From an uncultured Pirellulales bacterium (lineage in GTDB: Bacteria; Planctomycetota; Planctomycetia; Pirellulales; Thermoguttaceae), in assembly GCA_938015445.1 (NCBI GenBank), contig CALLPE010000018.1:1-64000 (forward strand): a stretch of 64,000 bases of DNA. The letters run 5' to 3'. The notes beneath the pieces were generated by a model. The model saw nothing but the letters and a program-made list of their open reading frames with translations. It was not told the origin of the DNA and ran no database searches. Positions 18,701 to 26,643 of the stretch are shown piece by piece. Positions within the stretch are counted from its first letter, which is position 1. The number at the start of each line of letters is the position of its first letter. Both the position numbers and the translations under genes were made by a program.

Positions 18701-19039
18701 GGCGTTGGTGTAATGCTCCAGAGCTTTGCCCAGCGCGCCCATCTCGTAGTGGCATTCGCCGAGCATGGTTTCGTAGCAGATCGAATCGATCCAGCGCGAC
18801 TGCGGGGTCTTGATGGCGCCGCGGTGCTCATCGGCAAACGCGCGCAGGGCGTCTTTGTATTCGCCGTCGTAAAAGGGGGCGAAAGCGGTCAGATAGGATC
18901 GCGTAGGGGCTACCCGCTCCGGCGCCTGCGCGGCTGCCATTGCCCCGGCCAAGACCACCATCCAGGCAATTGCCGTTTTTACCCACCCCGGGCCGGCCGC
19001 CCTCACCCACACTGCCATCGCGCCGCGTGCGTATCGCAT
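15797..19039 (-). CDS. Exported TPR protein with C-terminal CHAT (caspase-like) domain
   Basis: A 1080-residue protein. An N-terminal signal peptide (about 20-42, WMVVLAGAMAAAQA) is followed by a long TPR-like helical region (about 45-650) and a C-terminal CHAT domain (about 700-1010). In the CHAT part, candidate catalytic residues are the His in LPGFHTHVE near 886 and the Cys in LFLSACALMASGART near 906. The usual spacer after the Cys is missing here, so SAC runs straight into ARTILMSRWRTGGQ. The last 65 residues are a Pro/Gln repeat tail of the PEQ/PDQ kind. CHAT proteases normally act in the cytoplasm, so an exported version is unusual. Start at ATG 19039 follows GGAG. Peptidase activity is inferred from the family only. 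Confidence 0.82.
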   Translation of the reverse strand: MRYARGAMAVWVRAAGPGWVKTAIAWMVVLAGAMAAAQAPERVAPTRSYLTAFAPFYDGEYKDALRAFADEHRGAIKTPQSRWIDSICYETMLGECHYEMGALGKALEHYTNALKLYVAFYDWMIRVQFPAGIQPAVAAKPAPWGVSTRRTRLGRYPETMLISQGRINNMPQYQHGGVVQPATLYPIQVQEIVRATTLAIRRRAALLGPAAPHDPLTAEVAAALARRPGPPNHWSEAWVNVQLGLAMVASGRETQGIASLRQSLVAAGEFDHPLTSVALLELGRIALSHGDFAAAAKHFEEATYAAYHYPDAGVLEEAFRYGAITHMISNAKGIYPPLAAAAQWAKVKGLRQLQVSLLLSAAENHAMLGQTREAAALLEEARVAIGRRAMGAGRIGARLNMLTALVLFQQKRIPEGEAALASAMTYMQSGSHWLFHIQYCDNLLVSGALNTRGPRLAMELYREVLRDPQPADWAADPMEALAVLVTPHPLAYEHWFEVAIMRKEPELALEIADRARRHQFLATTALGGRLLALRWVLEAPPELLSQQAQLQRLDLLGRYPAYAQLSEQARAIRTALYSKPLVPAEVDASKEQAQALAQLATLSLQQEMILREMAVRREPAALVFPPLRTTQEVQKSLPDGTAVLAFFATSRHLYGFLMNNEKYAYWQIGQAAAVQKQLLALLADLGQYGPNYELSVKDLSDNKWRTTAAQLLELLLRGSKADFTQKFDELVIVPDGLLWYVPFEALTVNVDDQLRPMISRVRIRYAPTVSLVTSPGRPRATVGRTAVVLGKLHPREEPAVPQAAFEKLAKSMPGVEAVKTAPPAPSAVFSATLKRLIVFDEVNAALGGPYEWMPIGLDRTRPGNTLGDWLALPWHGPEEIILPGFHTHVESGLKTLPRQAPGSELFLSACALMASGARTILMSRWRTGGQSSYELVHEFVQELPHTSASDAWQRAVMLTAGSRLDIDAEPRIRKSAVDEWPRANHPFFWAGYMLIDCGAPLPQADKPAEPPVVKVKPEAQAINPAGPRPEQPQPDQLKPEQSKPDQAEPLQSTPEQAKPDQPEVDPQTPKQPEAPPGPSP

Positions 19040-19223
19040 AAACGTAACTCCGCGAAGCTGCTGGTTGCCGTCGCCCGATCGATCCTTTCGAACACCGCTC
19101 TTGGCTGCTGCCGTATACTACATATTGGCTACTGCTGTGTGATTCATATACCAGCCTAATTGGCTGCCCAGGGCCGTCGGCAGGACAGCCGCGCTGGTCG
19201 TGCAACATTGCGCCGCTGTTGAC

Positions 19224-19272
19224 AGACTTCAAAGCTCACACTTGAAACAGACTTCAAAGCTCAGACTTGAAG
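19224..19272. repeat. 25-bp tandem duplication
   Basis: AGACTTCAAAGCTCA begins copies at 19224 and 19249; the two differ at one position in the body and at the trailing edge. Confidence 0.85.
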
Positions 19273-19330
19273 ACGTGTGGCGCATCAAGCGTGCGGTCTT
19301 CTTCCCCCGACGGCTCCGCCCAAACTTCTT

Positions 19331-19370
19331 TGTAGCTAACTATCCTCTTTTGTAGCTAACTATCCTCTTC
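19331..19370. repeat. 20-bp tandem duplication
   Basis: TGTAGCTAACTATCCTCTT plus one base occurs at 19331-19350 and again at 19351-19370; only the last base differs. Confidence 0.9.
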
Positions 19371-19550
19371 AGTAGATACTACGACTTTGGCAGCGGGTTT
19401 TCCATACGCTGGCCCAGCCACTGGGCGGTGTAAAAGCAACGTGCCCCGGCACAGCGCCTTCCCCGGGCCGACACAATCCTAACGGCACAATACTGCTGGC
19501 ACTAACCGAGCGTTGTGCTGCGGATGGCTACGTGCCGCAGTACCGCGCAA

Positions 19551-19596
19551 TAGCAGTCCGGCAGGCGACATCTTAGTAATCCGGCAGGCGACACCT
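19551..19596. repeat. 23-bp tandem duplication
   Basis: Copies at 19551-19573 and 19574-19596 share the core TCCGGCAGGCGACA and differ at three positions. Confidence 0.8.
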
Positions 19597-19758
19597 GCGG
19601 TCTGCTATACATTTGGAGCACCGCAACCGCTTTAAAGTTCCCGCTGCGCGCTGGTCGATAACGGTGGTAACGATTGTGCCGACTTATCCGAAATTGCGTA
19701 ACCTCACAACTAGGCAAACCGCACAAGCAACACAGCCTGAGCAAGATGGAGGCTGCCC

Positions 19759-19986
19759 ATGAGGGCCTTCTTCAGTCACTGCAAAATTCTGTTCCTGGTG
19801 GTGTTTGCGGCCATTGGCGTGGCGGCTACCACAGGCTGCCAAGTGGATGTCGGCGGACAGACACTCCCCAGCCCGTACTACATGACCGATGACGTGCAGT
19901 ACTTCCTAAAAGGCCCAGAGTTCCAGCTTTCGCGCGAGGCAGCCGCTTTGAAGGAAGCCGCCGCGCAACAGTCGCCGGGCCGATAG
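19759..19986 (+). CDS. Small lipoprotein
   Basis: A 75-residue predicted lipoprotein. The hydrophobic leader (about 9-26) ends in TTGC with the lipidation Cys at residue 27. The mature part is only about 48 residues, including LPSPYYMTDDVQYFLKGPEF and an Ala/Glu-rich helix at the end. Start at ATG 19759 has GGAGG at the right distance. The sequence resembles short lipoproteins I associate with planctomycetes, but no function is known to me. It is followed about 100 bases later by a small membrane protein in the same direction, so the two may be co-transcribed. Confidence 0.75.
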   Translation: MRAFFSHCKILFLVVFAAIGVAATTGCQVDVGGQTLPSPYYMTDDVQYFLKGPEFQLSREAAALKEAAAQQSPGR

Positions 19987-20088
19987 TGCGTGTAGCTGCG
20001 CAGTTTCCATCGACCCCGGCCGCCGACTAGCCGCGTGCGGGCAGCCGCGGGGCATCGACGGGCGAAGTATCACGTGTTCAGGGTTTCG

Positions 20089-20442
20089 ATGCTGGCCATG
20101 GTCGATCTCTCTCCGGCTGCGCAGTTCTGGGTCAACCTCGTGCTGGTGTGGGTCGGCTTTGGCACATTGGCCGGATTGTTGGCCCGCGGGCTGCTCCCGA
20201 CACGCGAACCCGCCGGGGCAACCGCCACCATAACGGCGGGCATAGTGGGCAGCGCTATTGGTCTCACCTTGCTCGGCATGGCGTTGCCAGAAAGGCAGTT
20301 CAACCCCATTAGCCCACTGGGGCTTGCCGCTGCGGCGGCAGGGGCATTTCTGGTGCTTGTGGCTTACCGGCTGGCCTTGCAATTTTCGGCGCCGAAGAAA
20401 CAACCTCCCTCTGCGCCAGACCGCGCCGGCGAGCTTCCATAG
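20089..20442 (+). CDS. Small membrane protein resembling the GlsB/YeaQ/YmgE family
   Basis: Predicted integral membrane protein of about 118 residues with three hydrophobic segments (about 12-32, 45-65 and 78-98). The pattern of short helices with glycines (FGTLAGLLARGLLP, ITAGIVGSAIGLTLLG) resembles the transglycosylase-associated GlsB/YeaQ/YmgE membrane family, which has no proven enzymatic activity. The start is uncertain. ATG 20089 or ATG 20098 precede the first helix; the frame also extends upstream to 20035, but that part looks non-coding. Assignment to the family is tentative. Confidence 0.6.
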   Translation: MLAMVDLSPAAQFWVNLVLVWVGFGTLAGLLARGLLPTREPAGATATITAGIVGSAIGLTLLGMALPERQFNPISPLGLAAAAAGAFLVLVAYRLALQFSAPKKQPPSAPDRAGELP

Positions 20443-20600
20443 TTAAACTCTGCGGTCCGCACTCCATGTCTCCGCTGGCGTCGGGTGCGGGGCGTCTTGG
20501 GCACTCAGCCCATCGGCGGTACTTCTCCGGCGCAGTCCGAAGACGATAATTTCACCGATCGCATGTTGTGCCGTTTCGCGCCAAGCCAGAAGGAGTGAGT

Positions 20601-22433
20601 ATGTCCGGTCGAGGTGATGTTCGCGCGGCGATCTCGCGCGCGGTGTTGGTCTTCGACGGGCCGATGGGCACCGAGCTTTATCGGCGGCACGTGTTCGTGA
20701 ACCGCTGTTACGACGAGTTATGCCTGTCGGATCCGAAATTGGTAGGCCAAATCCACGCCGAATATTGCCAGGCCGGCGCCGACGTGCTGACGACCAACAC
20801 CTTCGGCGCGAATCGGCTGGCGCTTGCGCAGTTCGGCTTGCGCGAGAAGCTGACCGAGATCAACCGCGCCGGCGCGCAAATCGCCCGCCAGGCAGCCGAC
20901 CAAGCTGGCCGCGACGTGCTGGTGGCCGGCTCGATCGGTCCGCTACCGCTGGGGCCGCAGACCGAGAACCTGATGGAAGAAATGATTCTCGAACAGGCCG
21001 AGGCGCTGCTGGCCGGCGGGGTGGACTTCATACTGTTCGAGACGCAGCAGAGCCGCCGGGCACTGGAGCTGTGCGCCGCGGCCATGCGCCGCCTGCCGCA
21101 AGTGCAATTTGTGCTTTCCTGCGCGGTGTACGAGGACGGCGAGTCGGCCTCCGGAGAACCGGTGGAAACGCTCTTCGCGCCCTTGCCCGAAGATTTGCCG
21201 CGCCCGGCCGCCTGGGGGCTGAACTGCGGGGCGGGTCCGGATGGCCTGCTGGGGGCGGTCGAGCGGGTGATCCGCTGCTATCACTGGCCGCTGGTGGTCC
21301 AGCCCAACGCCGGACAGCCCAAGGAAGTCGGCAATAGGCGAATATATCTTTGCTCGCCGGAGTATCTGGCCAGTTACGCGCGGAAGTACATCGAGTTGGG
21401 TGCTTCGGCCGTGGGCGGCTGCTGCGGCACGACGCCGGAACACATCGCCGAGGTTGCCCGGGCAGTCAAACCGCTTGCCCGCGCCGAAACCAAAGTGGTC
21501 GTCAAATCCGCCGCACCGGCCGCGGAATTGAAGCCACCGGTGCCGCTGGCCGAGCGCTCGCAGCTTGGCCGGGCTCTGGTGGAGCGGAAGTGGATAACCA
21601 CTGTCGAGTTGCTTCCGCCGAAGGGTTACGACCTGGGGCCGACGATCGAGAAAAGCCGCCTCCTTCAGCAGCGCGGCGTCAGCGCGATAAACATCCCGGA
21701 TGGTCCCCGGGCCAGCGCCCGCATCTCGCCGCTGATTACCGCCATGCGCATCCAGCAGGAAGCGCGTATCGAGACGATTCTGCACTTCTGTTGCCGCGAT
21801 CGGAACCTGATCGGGATGCAGGCCGACCTGCTGGGCTGCGCCGCCTGCGGCGTGCGCAATATACTGTTTGTGACCGGCGATCCGCCCAAGCTGGGCAATT
21901 ACCCGCACGCCACCGGTGTGTTCGATGCCGACTCGATCGGCATGGCGGCCGTGCAGCGCCGTCTCAACAGCGGGGTTGACTTGGGCGGACAGCCGATCGA
22001 TCCGCCCACGGCTGCCGTCATCGGCGTTGGCGCCGACCCCAGCGCTTTGGACATGAAGCGCGAGCTGGACCGCTTCCGCCAGAAAGTCGAAGCCGGGGCC
22101 GAGTTCGCCATCACCCAGCCGGTCTTCGATCCCGACGCCCTGCTGCGCTTTCTGGACCAAGTTCAACACTACGGCGTCCCCATCATCGCCGGCATCTGGC
22201 CGCTGGCCAGCTACCGCAACGCGCTGTTCATGAAAAACGAAGTGCCCGGCGTGGTCGTCCCCGATTGGGTTATGCAGCGCATGGCCTCGGTGGAAAGCCG
22301 GGAGGGTCAATTGGCCATGGGCGTGCAGATCGCGCGGGAGTCAGTCGAGCGGGTCGCCGACCGCGTGGCGGGCATACAGGTCTCGGCACCGTTGGGCCGC
22401 ATCGAGATTGCTTTGGCGGTAATCGAGGAGTAA
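20601..22433 (+). CDS. yitJ: Bifunctional homocysteine S-methyltransferase / methylenetetrahydrofolate reductase
   Basis: A 610-residue two-domain enzyme like Bacillus YitJ. The N-terminal domain (about 10-295) is a zinc-dependent homocysteine methyltransferase barrel; the ligands are visible as Cys209 in GLNCGAG and Cys274-Cys275 in GGCCGTTPEH. After a linker (about 295-330), the C-terminal domain (about 330-610) is a flavin-dependent MTHFR barrel with TVELLPPKG, ILHFCCRDRN, NILFVTGDPP and FAITQPVFD. Together they link the folate one-carbon pool to methionine synthesis. Start at ATG 20601 has AGAAGGAG just upstream; the frame opens 11 codons earlier. No SAM riboswitch was recognised in front of it. 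Confidence 0.92.
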   Translation: MSGRGDVRAAISRAVLVFDGPMGTELYRRHVFVNRCYDELCLSDPKLVGQIHAEYCQAGADVLTTNTFGANRLALAQFGLREKLTEINRAGAQIARQAADQAGRDVLVAGSIGPLPLGPQTENLMEEMILEQAEALLAGGVDFILFETQQSRRALELCAAAMRRLPQVQFVLSCAVYEDGESASGEPVETLFAPLPEDLPRPAAWGLNCGAGPDGLLGAVERVIRCYHWPLVVQPNAGQPKEVGNRRIYLCSPEYLASYARKYIELGASAVGGCCGTTPEHIAEVARAVKPLARAETKVVVKSAAPAAELKPPVPLAERSQLGRALVERKWITTVELLPPKGYDLGPTIEKSRLLQQRGVSAINIPDGPRASARISPLITAMRIQQEARIETILHFCCRDRNLIGMQADLLGCAACGVRNILFVTGDPPKLGNYPHATGVFDADSIGMAAVQRRLNSGVDLGGQPIDPPTAAVIGVGADPSALDMKRELDRFRQKVEAGAEFAITQPVFDPDALLRFLDQVQHYGVPIIAGIWPLASYRNALFMKNEVPGVVVPDWVMQRMASVESREGQLAMGVQIARESVERVADRVAGIQVSAPLGRIEIALAVIEE

Positions 22434-22651
22434 CATCATTGGCAAACAGACGATTGCCACTTGGCAGTCGGCTGGCACAATGGGCTTGCCCAGCTACGAA
22501 CAGCATGCTGCAATTGCGCGCGTACGAAAGCAGCGCTGTCGGTGCTCGTAGGGGAGCCGCAACCGCAAAGCTCGATTCGATCAGTTCGATGTCTGATTGA
22601 CTTCGCGCCGGTAGTTGGCCGACGCTTGGCAGTCTGATGGAGGCCGTGACC

Positions 22652-24064
22652 ATGAACGCAGTGGTTATCGCTCTGCTGTTGTCCTGCGCTTCGCAAGAGT
22701 CTGGCGCCGCCGACCAGGCTCAGCAATTCCAATACAAAGCCGGCTTGGCACGCACGGTCATCACGCCGCAGGAGCCGATCCGCATGTCGGGCTACGCCGC
22801 ACGAAGCAAGCCTTCCGAAGGCGTACTGCACGAGCTGTGGGCCAAGGCGCTTGCCTTGGAAGATCTTCGTGGCCACAAGGTGGTCATACTGACAGCCGAC
22901 CTGATCGCTCTGCCGGCCGAGGTGTGCCAGCAGTTGGCCGCACATCTGAAGGACAAGCATGGCCTGGAGCGATCGCAGTTGCTGTGCAATGCTTCGCACA
23001 CTCACAGCGGGCCGATGGTGGGGCGAAACTTGTCGGTCATGGGCGCCGGCTTCGATGATGCCCAGCGCCAAGCAATCACTAAGTACACCGAACAGTTGCA
23101 GGTCAAGCTGGCCGAAGTGTGCGACGCGGCGCTAGCCGATCTGAAGCCTGCACGTCTGGCCGTCGGCGCCGGCAAGTGCACCTTCGCCATCAACCGCCGG
23201 GAGCCGACCGATAAGGGTGTGCGGCTGGGATTGAACCCCAAAGGGCCGGTCGATCACACCGTGCCTGTGCTGCGGGTAGAAACGCCCGACGGGAAACTCC
23301 GTGCTGTGCTGTTCGCCTACGCTTGCCACAACACTACGCTGGGGCCAGACATATATCAGCTCAATGGCGATTATGCCGGTTTCGCCCAACTGGAGCTGGA
23401 AAAGAAGTTCCCCGACGCTACGGCCATGTTCATGATCCTATGCGGGGGCGACCAGAACCCGTCGCCGCGCGGCAAAGTGGAACACGCTCAACAGCACGGC
23501 CAAGCGCTGGCCGAGGAGGTCGCCCGGGTGCTTGGCGGCCTATCCGAAGGAGCGACGGCGCTGAAGCTGGTCAAGAGCCATATCGCAACGGCCTTCGAGG
23601 TGGTGAAACTCGACTTTCCGCCCTACCAGCGCGAAACTTACGAGAAACAGTTGCAAGATGCCAACCGTTTTCGGCAGCAGCGGGCCAAGCTGATGCTAGA
23701 GGCATTCGACCGCGGTGCCCCGGTGCGCAACGTGGATTGCCCGGTGCAAGCAGTTCGCTTGGGCGACGAGGTGGTGCTTGTAGCCATCGCCGGCGAGGTG
23801 GTCATCGACTACGCCCTGCGGCTGAAGCGCGAGTATCCGCAATACAACCTGGTCGTGGCCGGGTACAGCAACGATGTGCCGTGCTACATTCCGTCTTTGC
23901 GGGTGCTGCGCGAAGGCGGATACGAGCCGGTCGATAGCATGATTTACTACGGGCTGCCCGGCCCGCTGGCCGAGAACGTCGAAGAGCTGGTCATCGCTGG
24001 CTGCCGCAAGGTGCTGCGGCAGGTGGGCATCGAACCTGCCCAACAACAGGCCGCCGGGAACTGA
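22652..24064 (+). CDS. Exported neutral/alkaline ceramidase-like protein
   Basis: A 470-residue protein with a signal peptide (about 1-19). It resembles the N-terminal domain of neutral/alkaline non-lysosomal ceramidases, which hydrolyse the amide bond of N-acyl sphingoids. The zinc-site and family blocks are visible: NASHTHSGPMVG, FAYACHNTTLG, NGDYAGFAQLELE and CGGDQNPSPRG. Bacterial proteins of this group in planctomycetes are numerous and most are not proven ceramidases, so the substrate is uncertain. ATG 22652 is chosen over ATG 22637 because the earlier codon overlaps the GGAGG Shine-Dalgarno. It lies between yitJ and the DUF4838-like gene in the same direction. Confidence 0.8.
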   Translation: MNAVVIALLLSCASQESGAADQAQQFQYKAGLARTVITPQEPIRMSGYAARSKPSEGVLHELWAKALALEDLRGHKVVILTADLIALPAEVCQQLAAHLKDKHGLERSQLLCNASHTHSGPMVGRNLSVMGAGFDDAQRQAITKYTEQLQVKLAEVCDAALADLKPARLAVGAGKCTFAINRREPTDKGVRLGLNPKGPVDHTVPVLRVETPDGKLRAVLFAYACHNTTLGPDIYQLNGDYAGFAQLELEKKFPDATAMFMILCGGDQNPSPRGKVEHAQQHGQALAEEVARVLGGLSEGATALKLVKSHIATAFEVVKLDFPPYQRETYEKQLQDANRFRQQRAKLMLEAFDRGAPVRNVDCPVQAVRLGDEVVLVAIAGEVVIDYALRLKREYPQYNLVVAGYSNDVPCYIPSLRVLREGGYEPVDSMIYYGLPGPLAENVEELVIAGCRKVLRQVGIEPAQQQAAGN

Positions 24065-24202
24065 TCCCGCCTCAGCGCGCTGCCTTGGTCCGCAACTCGG
24101 CACTGCCAGCCGGGCGGAGCCGACGTTTCGGCTGTGCGATGCGTGGACTGTGCGCGAGGTGAAGCATCTCCGCGATTGCGCTACCTATCAGCGAGGTCGA
24201 TA

Positions 24203-26452
24203 ATGAAGCGAGCGATCCATACAGCTTTGGCCTGGGGAATCCTGGTTTGCACAGTCCAATCAGGGTTGCTTTGGGCGGCGATGGACGTAGTCCGCGACGG
24301 CAAACCTGTGGCGGTAGTCGTGGTGGAGGCTTCCGATTCCGGTGTAAAGACACAGCAGCGACAACGCGATTTGTGGAACGACGCCCGGGCAGCGGCGGTC
24401 CTGGTCGATTGGGTGCGCAAAATGACCGACGCCGAGCTGCCGGTGGTACACGCGGTGCCGGCCGACGGCCCGGCAATCCTTATCGGCGCTGCGGCCGTAA
24501 GAGCCGGTCTGGCAGTGGATGACATCGACAGCCCGTCGCACGAAGGACTGCGCGTCCGCCTGATTGGCGGCCGACTGCTTGCAGCCGGACAAAGCGGCGC
24601 AGCCACTACGCGCGCCGTCTGCCGCGTGCTGGAACATTGGGGCTGCCGCTACTTCGCGGATCATCCGCTGGGCGAAGTTTTTCCGCGCACCCGCAATCTT
24701 AGTATCGAGAAGTTCGACCTGACGGAAAAGCCGGGCTTTCTATACCGTTCCATCTGGGGTTCCCAGTGGACGGCATACAGTTTGTGGAAGGTGTGGAACG
24801 GGGCGGGCGGTCCGCCGCTGGGGATGCAACACGCCTGGGGACGATACGTGTCGCGCGACGTTTTCGACAAACACCCGGAGTTCTTCGCCCTGCGCGACGG
24901 CCAGCGCCGAGCAGGGGACTGGTATTGCACCTCCAACCCCGGCTTGCGCGAGCTGTTCGCCCAGGGCGTAATCGCCCAGATTGCCAAAGGCGACAAGCAT
25001 CCGTCAATCTCTCCTCCCGACGGCCGCGGCTACTGCCAGTGCCCGGCCTGTCGCGCCCAGGACGACCCGAAAGTTATCGAGCCATCGACCGGGCAGATTT
25101 CTATCAGCAACCGATATGTAGATTTCTTCCAGGATGTGGCCCGGCGTGTGGGCAAGGTGGCTCCCGATTCGATACTGAACTTCTACTGTTACGCCGATTA
25201 CACGCAGGCGCCCTCCGGCGGAGTGAAGCTGGAGCCGAACCTGTGTGCGTGGCTGGCCCCGATACGCTATTGCCGGCTGCACCGTATCGGTCACCCGCAT
25301 TGTCCCAGCCGCATCCAACTGGCCGAGCTGATCGACGCTTGGGGCGCGGTGGCCAGCAAGCTGGGCTATCGCACCTATAACTACAATCTGGCCGAATGTC
25401 TGGTGCCGTTTTCGATGATCTCCATTTGGAAGCACGACATTCCGTATCTGAAAAGCAAGAATTGCATCGGCATCAATCTGGAATCGCTGGCGAACTGGCA
25501 GATTTACGGCCCGCACATGTATCTGAGCATCCGGTTGGCCTACGATCCGGCTGCCGACGCCGACGCGATAATGGATGACTACTTTCTGAAGTTCTACGGG
25601 CCGAAAGCCGGTCCGCTGATGAAGCAGTATTGGATGGACATCGACCGGGCATTTGCCGAGCTGAAGGGTCACGCCGGCAGTTTCTACGCTGTGCATCTGG
25701 TGTACACGCCGCAGTTCATCACCCATTGCCGAGAACTGCTCCGCCAGGCGGCCGAGACTGTGCGGGATGAGCCGGACTATGCCGCCCGGGTAGCGATGGC
25801 CATCGAAGGATTGCAAAACGCCGCGGATTACGAACAGTTGCGGCAGGAGATGAACCGGGGCCATTTCGCCGCGGCCTTGACGACCTACGAGGCACTGCTC
25901 CAGCGCAGCCACCGCAACGTGAAAAGCGGTTGGGGTAATCACTACACGGTCATTTATCTGGAACGGTTTCTAGGCGAGCACGTCAAGGCCGGCGCGGCGG
26001 CAATTGCAGCCCCCAATCGCCTGCTAGCGGTGCTGCCGGATGTGTGGCGGTTGCAGTACGATCCGCACAGTAGGGGCTTTGAGGCGGGTTATCACAGCAC
26101 ACAGTTCGACGACTCGCAGTGGCACCAGGTGGCCACCTACAGCAAGCCGCTGGATGCCCAGGGCTTGCCCGACCGGCAAACTGTCATGTGGTACCGCACC
26201 AAGTTTCGCTTGCCGCAGACGACAGGCAAGCCGGCCCTGTTTTTTACCGAAGTCGATGGCGACGCCACGGTGTTCGTCAATGGCCAGGAAGTTGGCGGTA
26301 GCAAGAAAAAACGTATACCTTTCGAGGTCGATATAACCGCACATGCCAGGCCGGGCGAGAACACGGTGGCCGTGCGAATCGACCACTCTACCATAACCGA
26401 ACTGTTCCTGGGCGGAATCATCCGGCCGGTGCTGCTGGTGGAAAAACGTTAA
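24203..26452 (+). CDS. Exported DUF4838-like glycan-associated protein
   Basis: A 749-residue protein with a signal peptide (about 1-25). The N-terminal part (about 30-170) resembles the small alpha/beta domain that precedes catalytic barrels of GH20/GH67-type enzymes. The central part (about 180-560) contains HAWGRYV, a CQCPAC cluster near 280 and WMDIDRAFAEL, and matches my recollection of DUF4838. The last 130 residues are a jelly-roll sugar-binding domain like that of GH2 enzymes (TVFVNGQEVGG, ENTVAVRID). It probably acts on complex polysaccharide outside the cytoplasm, but no activity is established for this family. Start at ATG 24203 has GCGAGG upstream. It follows the ceramidase-like gene after about 140 bases. 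Confidence 0.72.
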   Translation: MKRAIHTALAWGILVCTVQSGLLWAAMDVVRDGKPVAVVVVEASDSGVKTQQRQRDLWNDARAAAVLVDWVRKMTDAELPVVHAVPADGPAILIGAAAVRAGLAVDDIDSPSHEGLRVRLIGGRLLAAGQSGAATTRAVCRVLEHWGCRYFADHPLGEVFPRTRNLSIEKFDLTEKPGFLYRSIWGSQWTAYSLWKVWNGAGGPPLGMQHAWGRYVSRDVFDKHPEFFALRDGQRRAGDWYCTSNPGLRELFAQGVIAQIAKGDKHPSISPPDGRGYCQCPACRAQDDPKVIEPSTGQISISNRYVDFFQDVARRVGKVAPDSILNFYCYADYTQAPSGGVKLEPNLCAWLAPIRYCRLHRIGHPHCPSRIQLAELIDAWGAVASKLGYRTYNYNLAECLVPFSMISIWKHDIPYLKSKNCIGINLESLANWQIYGPHMYLSIRLAYDPAADADAIMDDYFLKFYGPKAGPLMKQYWMDIDRAFAELKGHAGSFYAVHLVYTPQFITHCRELLRQAAETVRDEPDYAARVAMAIEGLQNAADYEQLRQEMNRGHFAAALTTYEALLQRSHRNVKSGWGNHYTVIYLERFLGEHVKAGAAAIAAPNRLLAVLPDVWRLQYDPHSRGFEAGYHSTQFDDSQWHQVATYSKPLDAQGLPDRQTVMWYRTKFRLPQTTGKPALFFTEVDGDATVFVNGQEVGGSKKKRIPFEVDITAHARPGENTVAVRIDHSTITELFLGGIIRPVLLVEKR

Positions 26453-26643
26453 GCACGCCGGGAGCTCCAGCGAAGGCGCATCTCATTCGAGGAAACATAC
26501 GCGTCGGCGCGAACCCGAAGCCGGAAGCCGCGGGGGTGTGAGCGAGTCGCGCTAAACAATTCCCTCATCTCGTCAGGCGTTTCGCGCCGTAGAATAACGC
26601 AAATCGGAATCATACTACCACTGCTATTGGCCGGAGCGTCAAC

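Larger units (their letters stand above)
19040..19758. other. Long intergenic gap with three tandem duplications
   Basis: About 720 bases between the leftward CHAT gene and the rightward small lipoprotein gene, so it must hold both promoters. Three independent short tandem duplications occur at 19224-19272, 19331-19370 and 19551-19596. No gene is supported. Confidence 0.6.

Noticed and set aside
17984-19159. 391-codon open frame on the + strand opposite the CHAT gene
   Set aside because: The CHAT gene has a start signal, signal peptide and domains; the opposite frame has none.
20443-20600. SAM riboswitch in front of the yitJ-like gene
   Set aside because: The expected S-box helices and conserved core could not be found by eye.
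20943-22310. 455-codon open frame on the - strand opposite yitJ
   Set aside because: Antisense to clearly conserved enzyme domains, with no Shine-Dalgarno and no recognisable fold.
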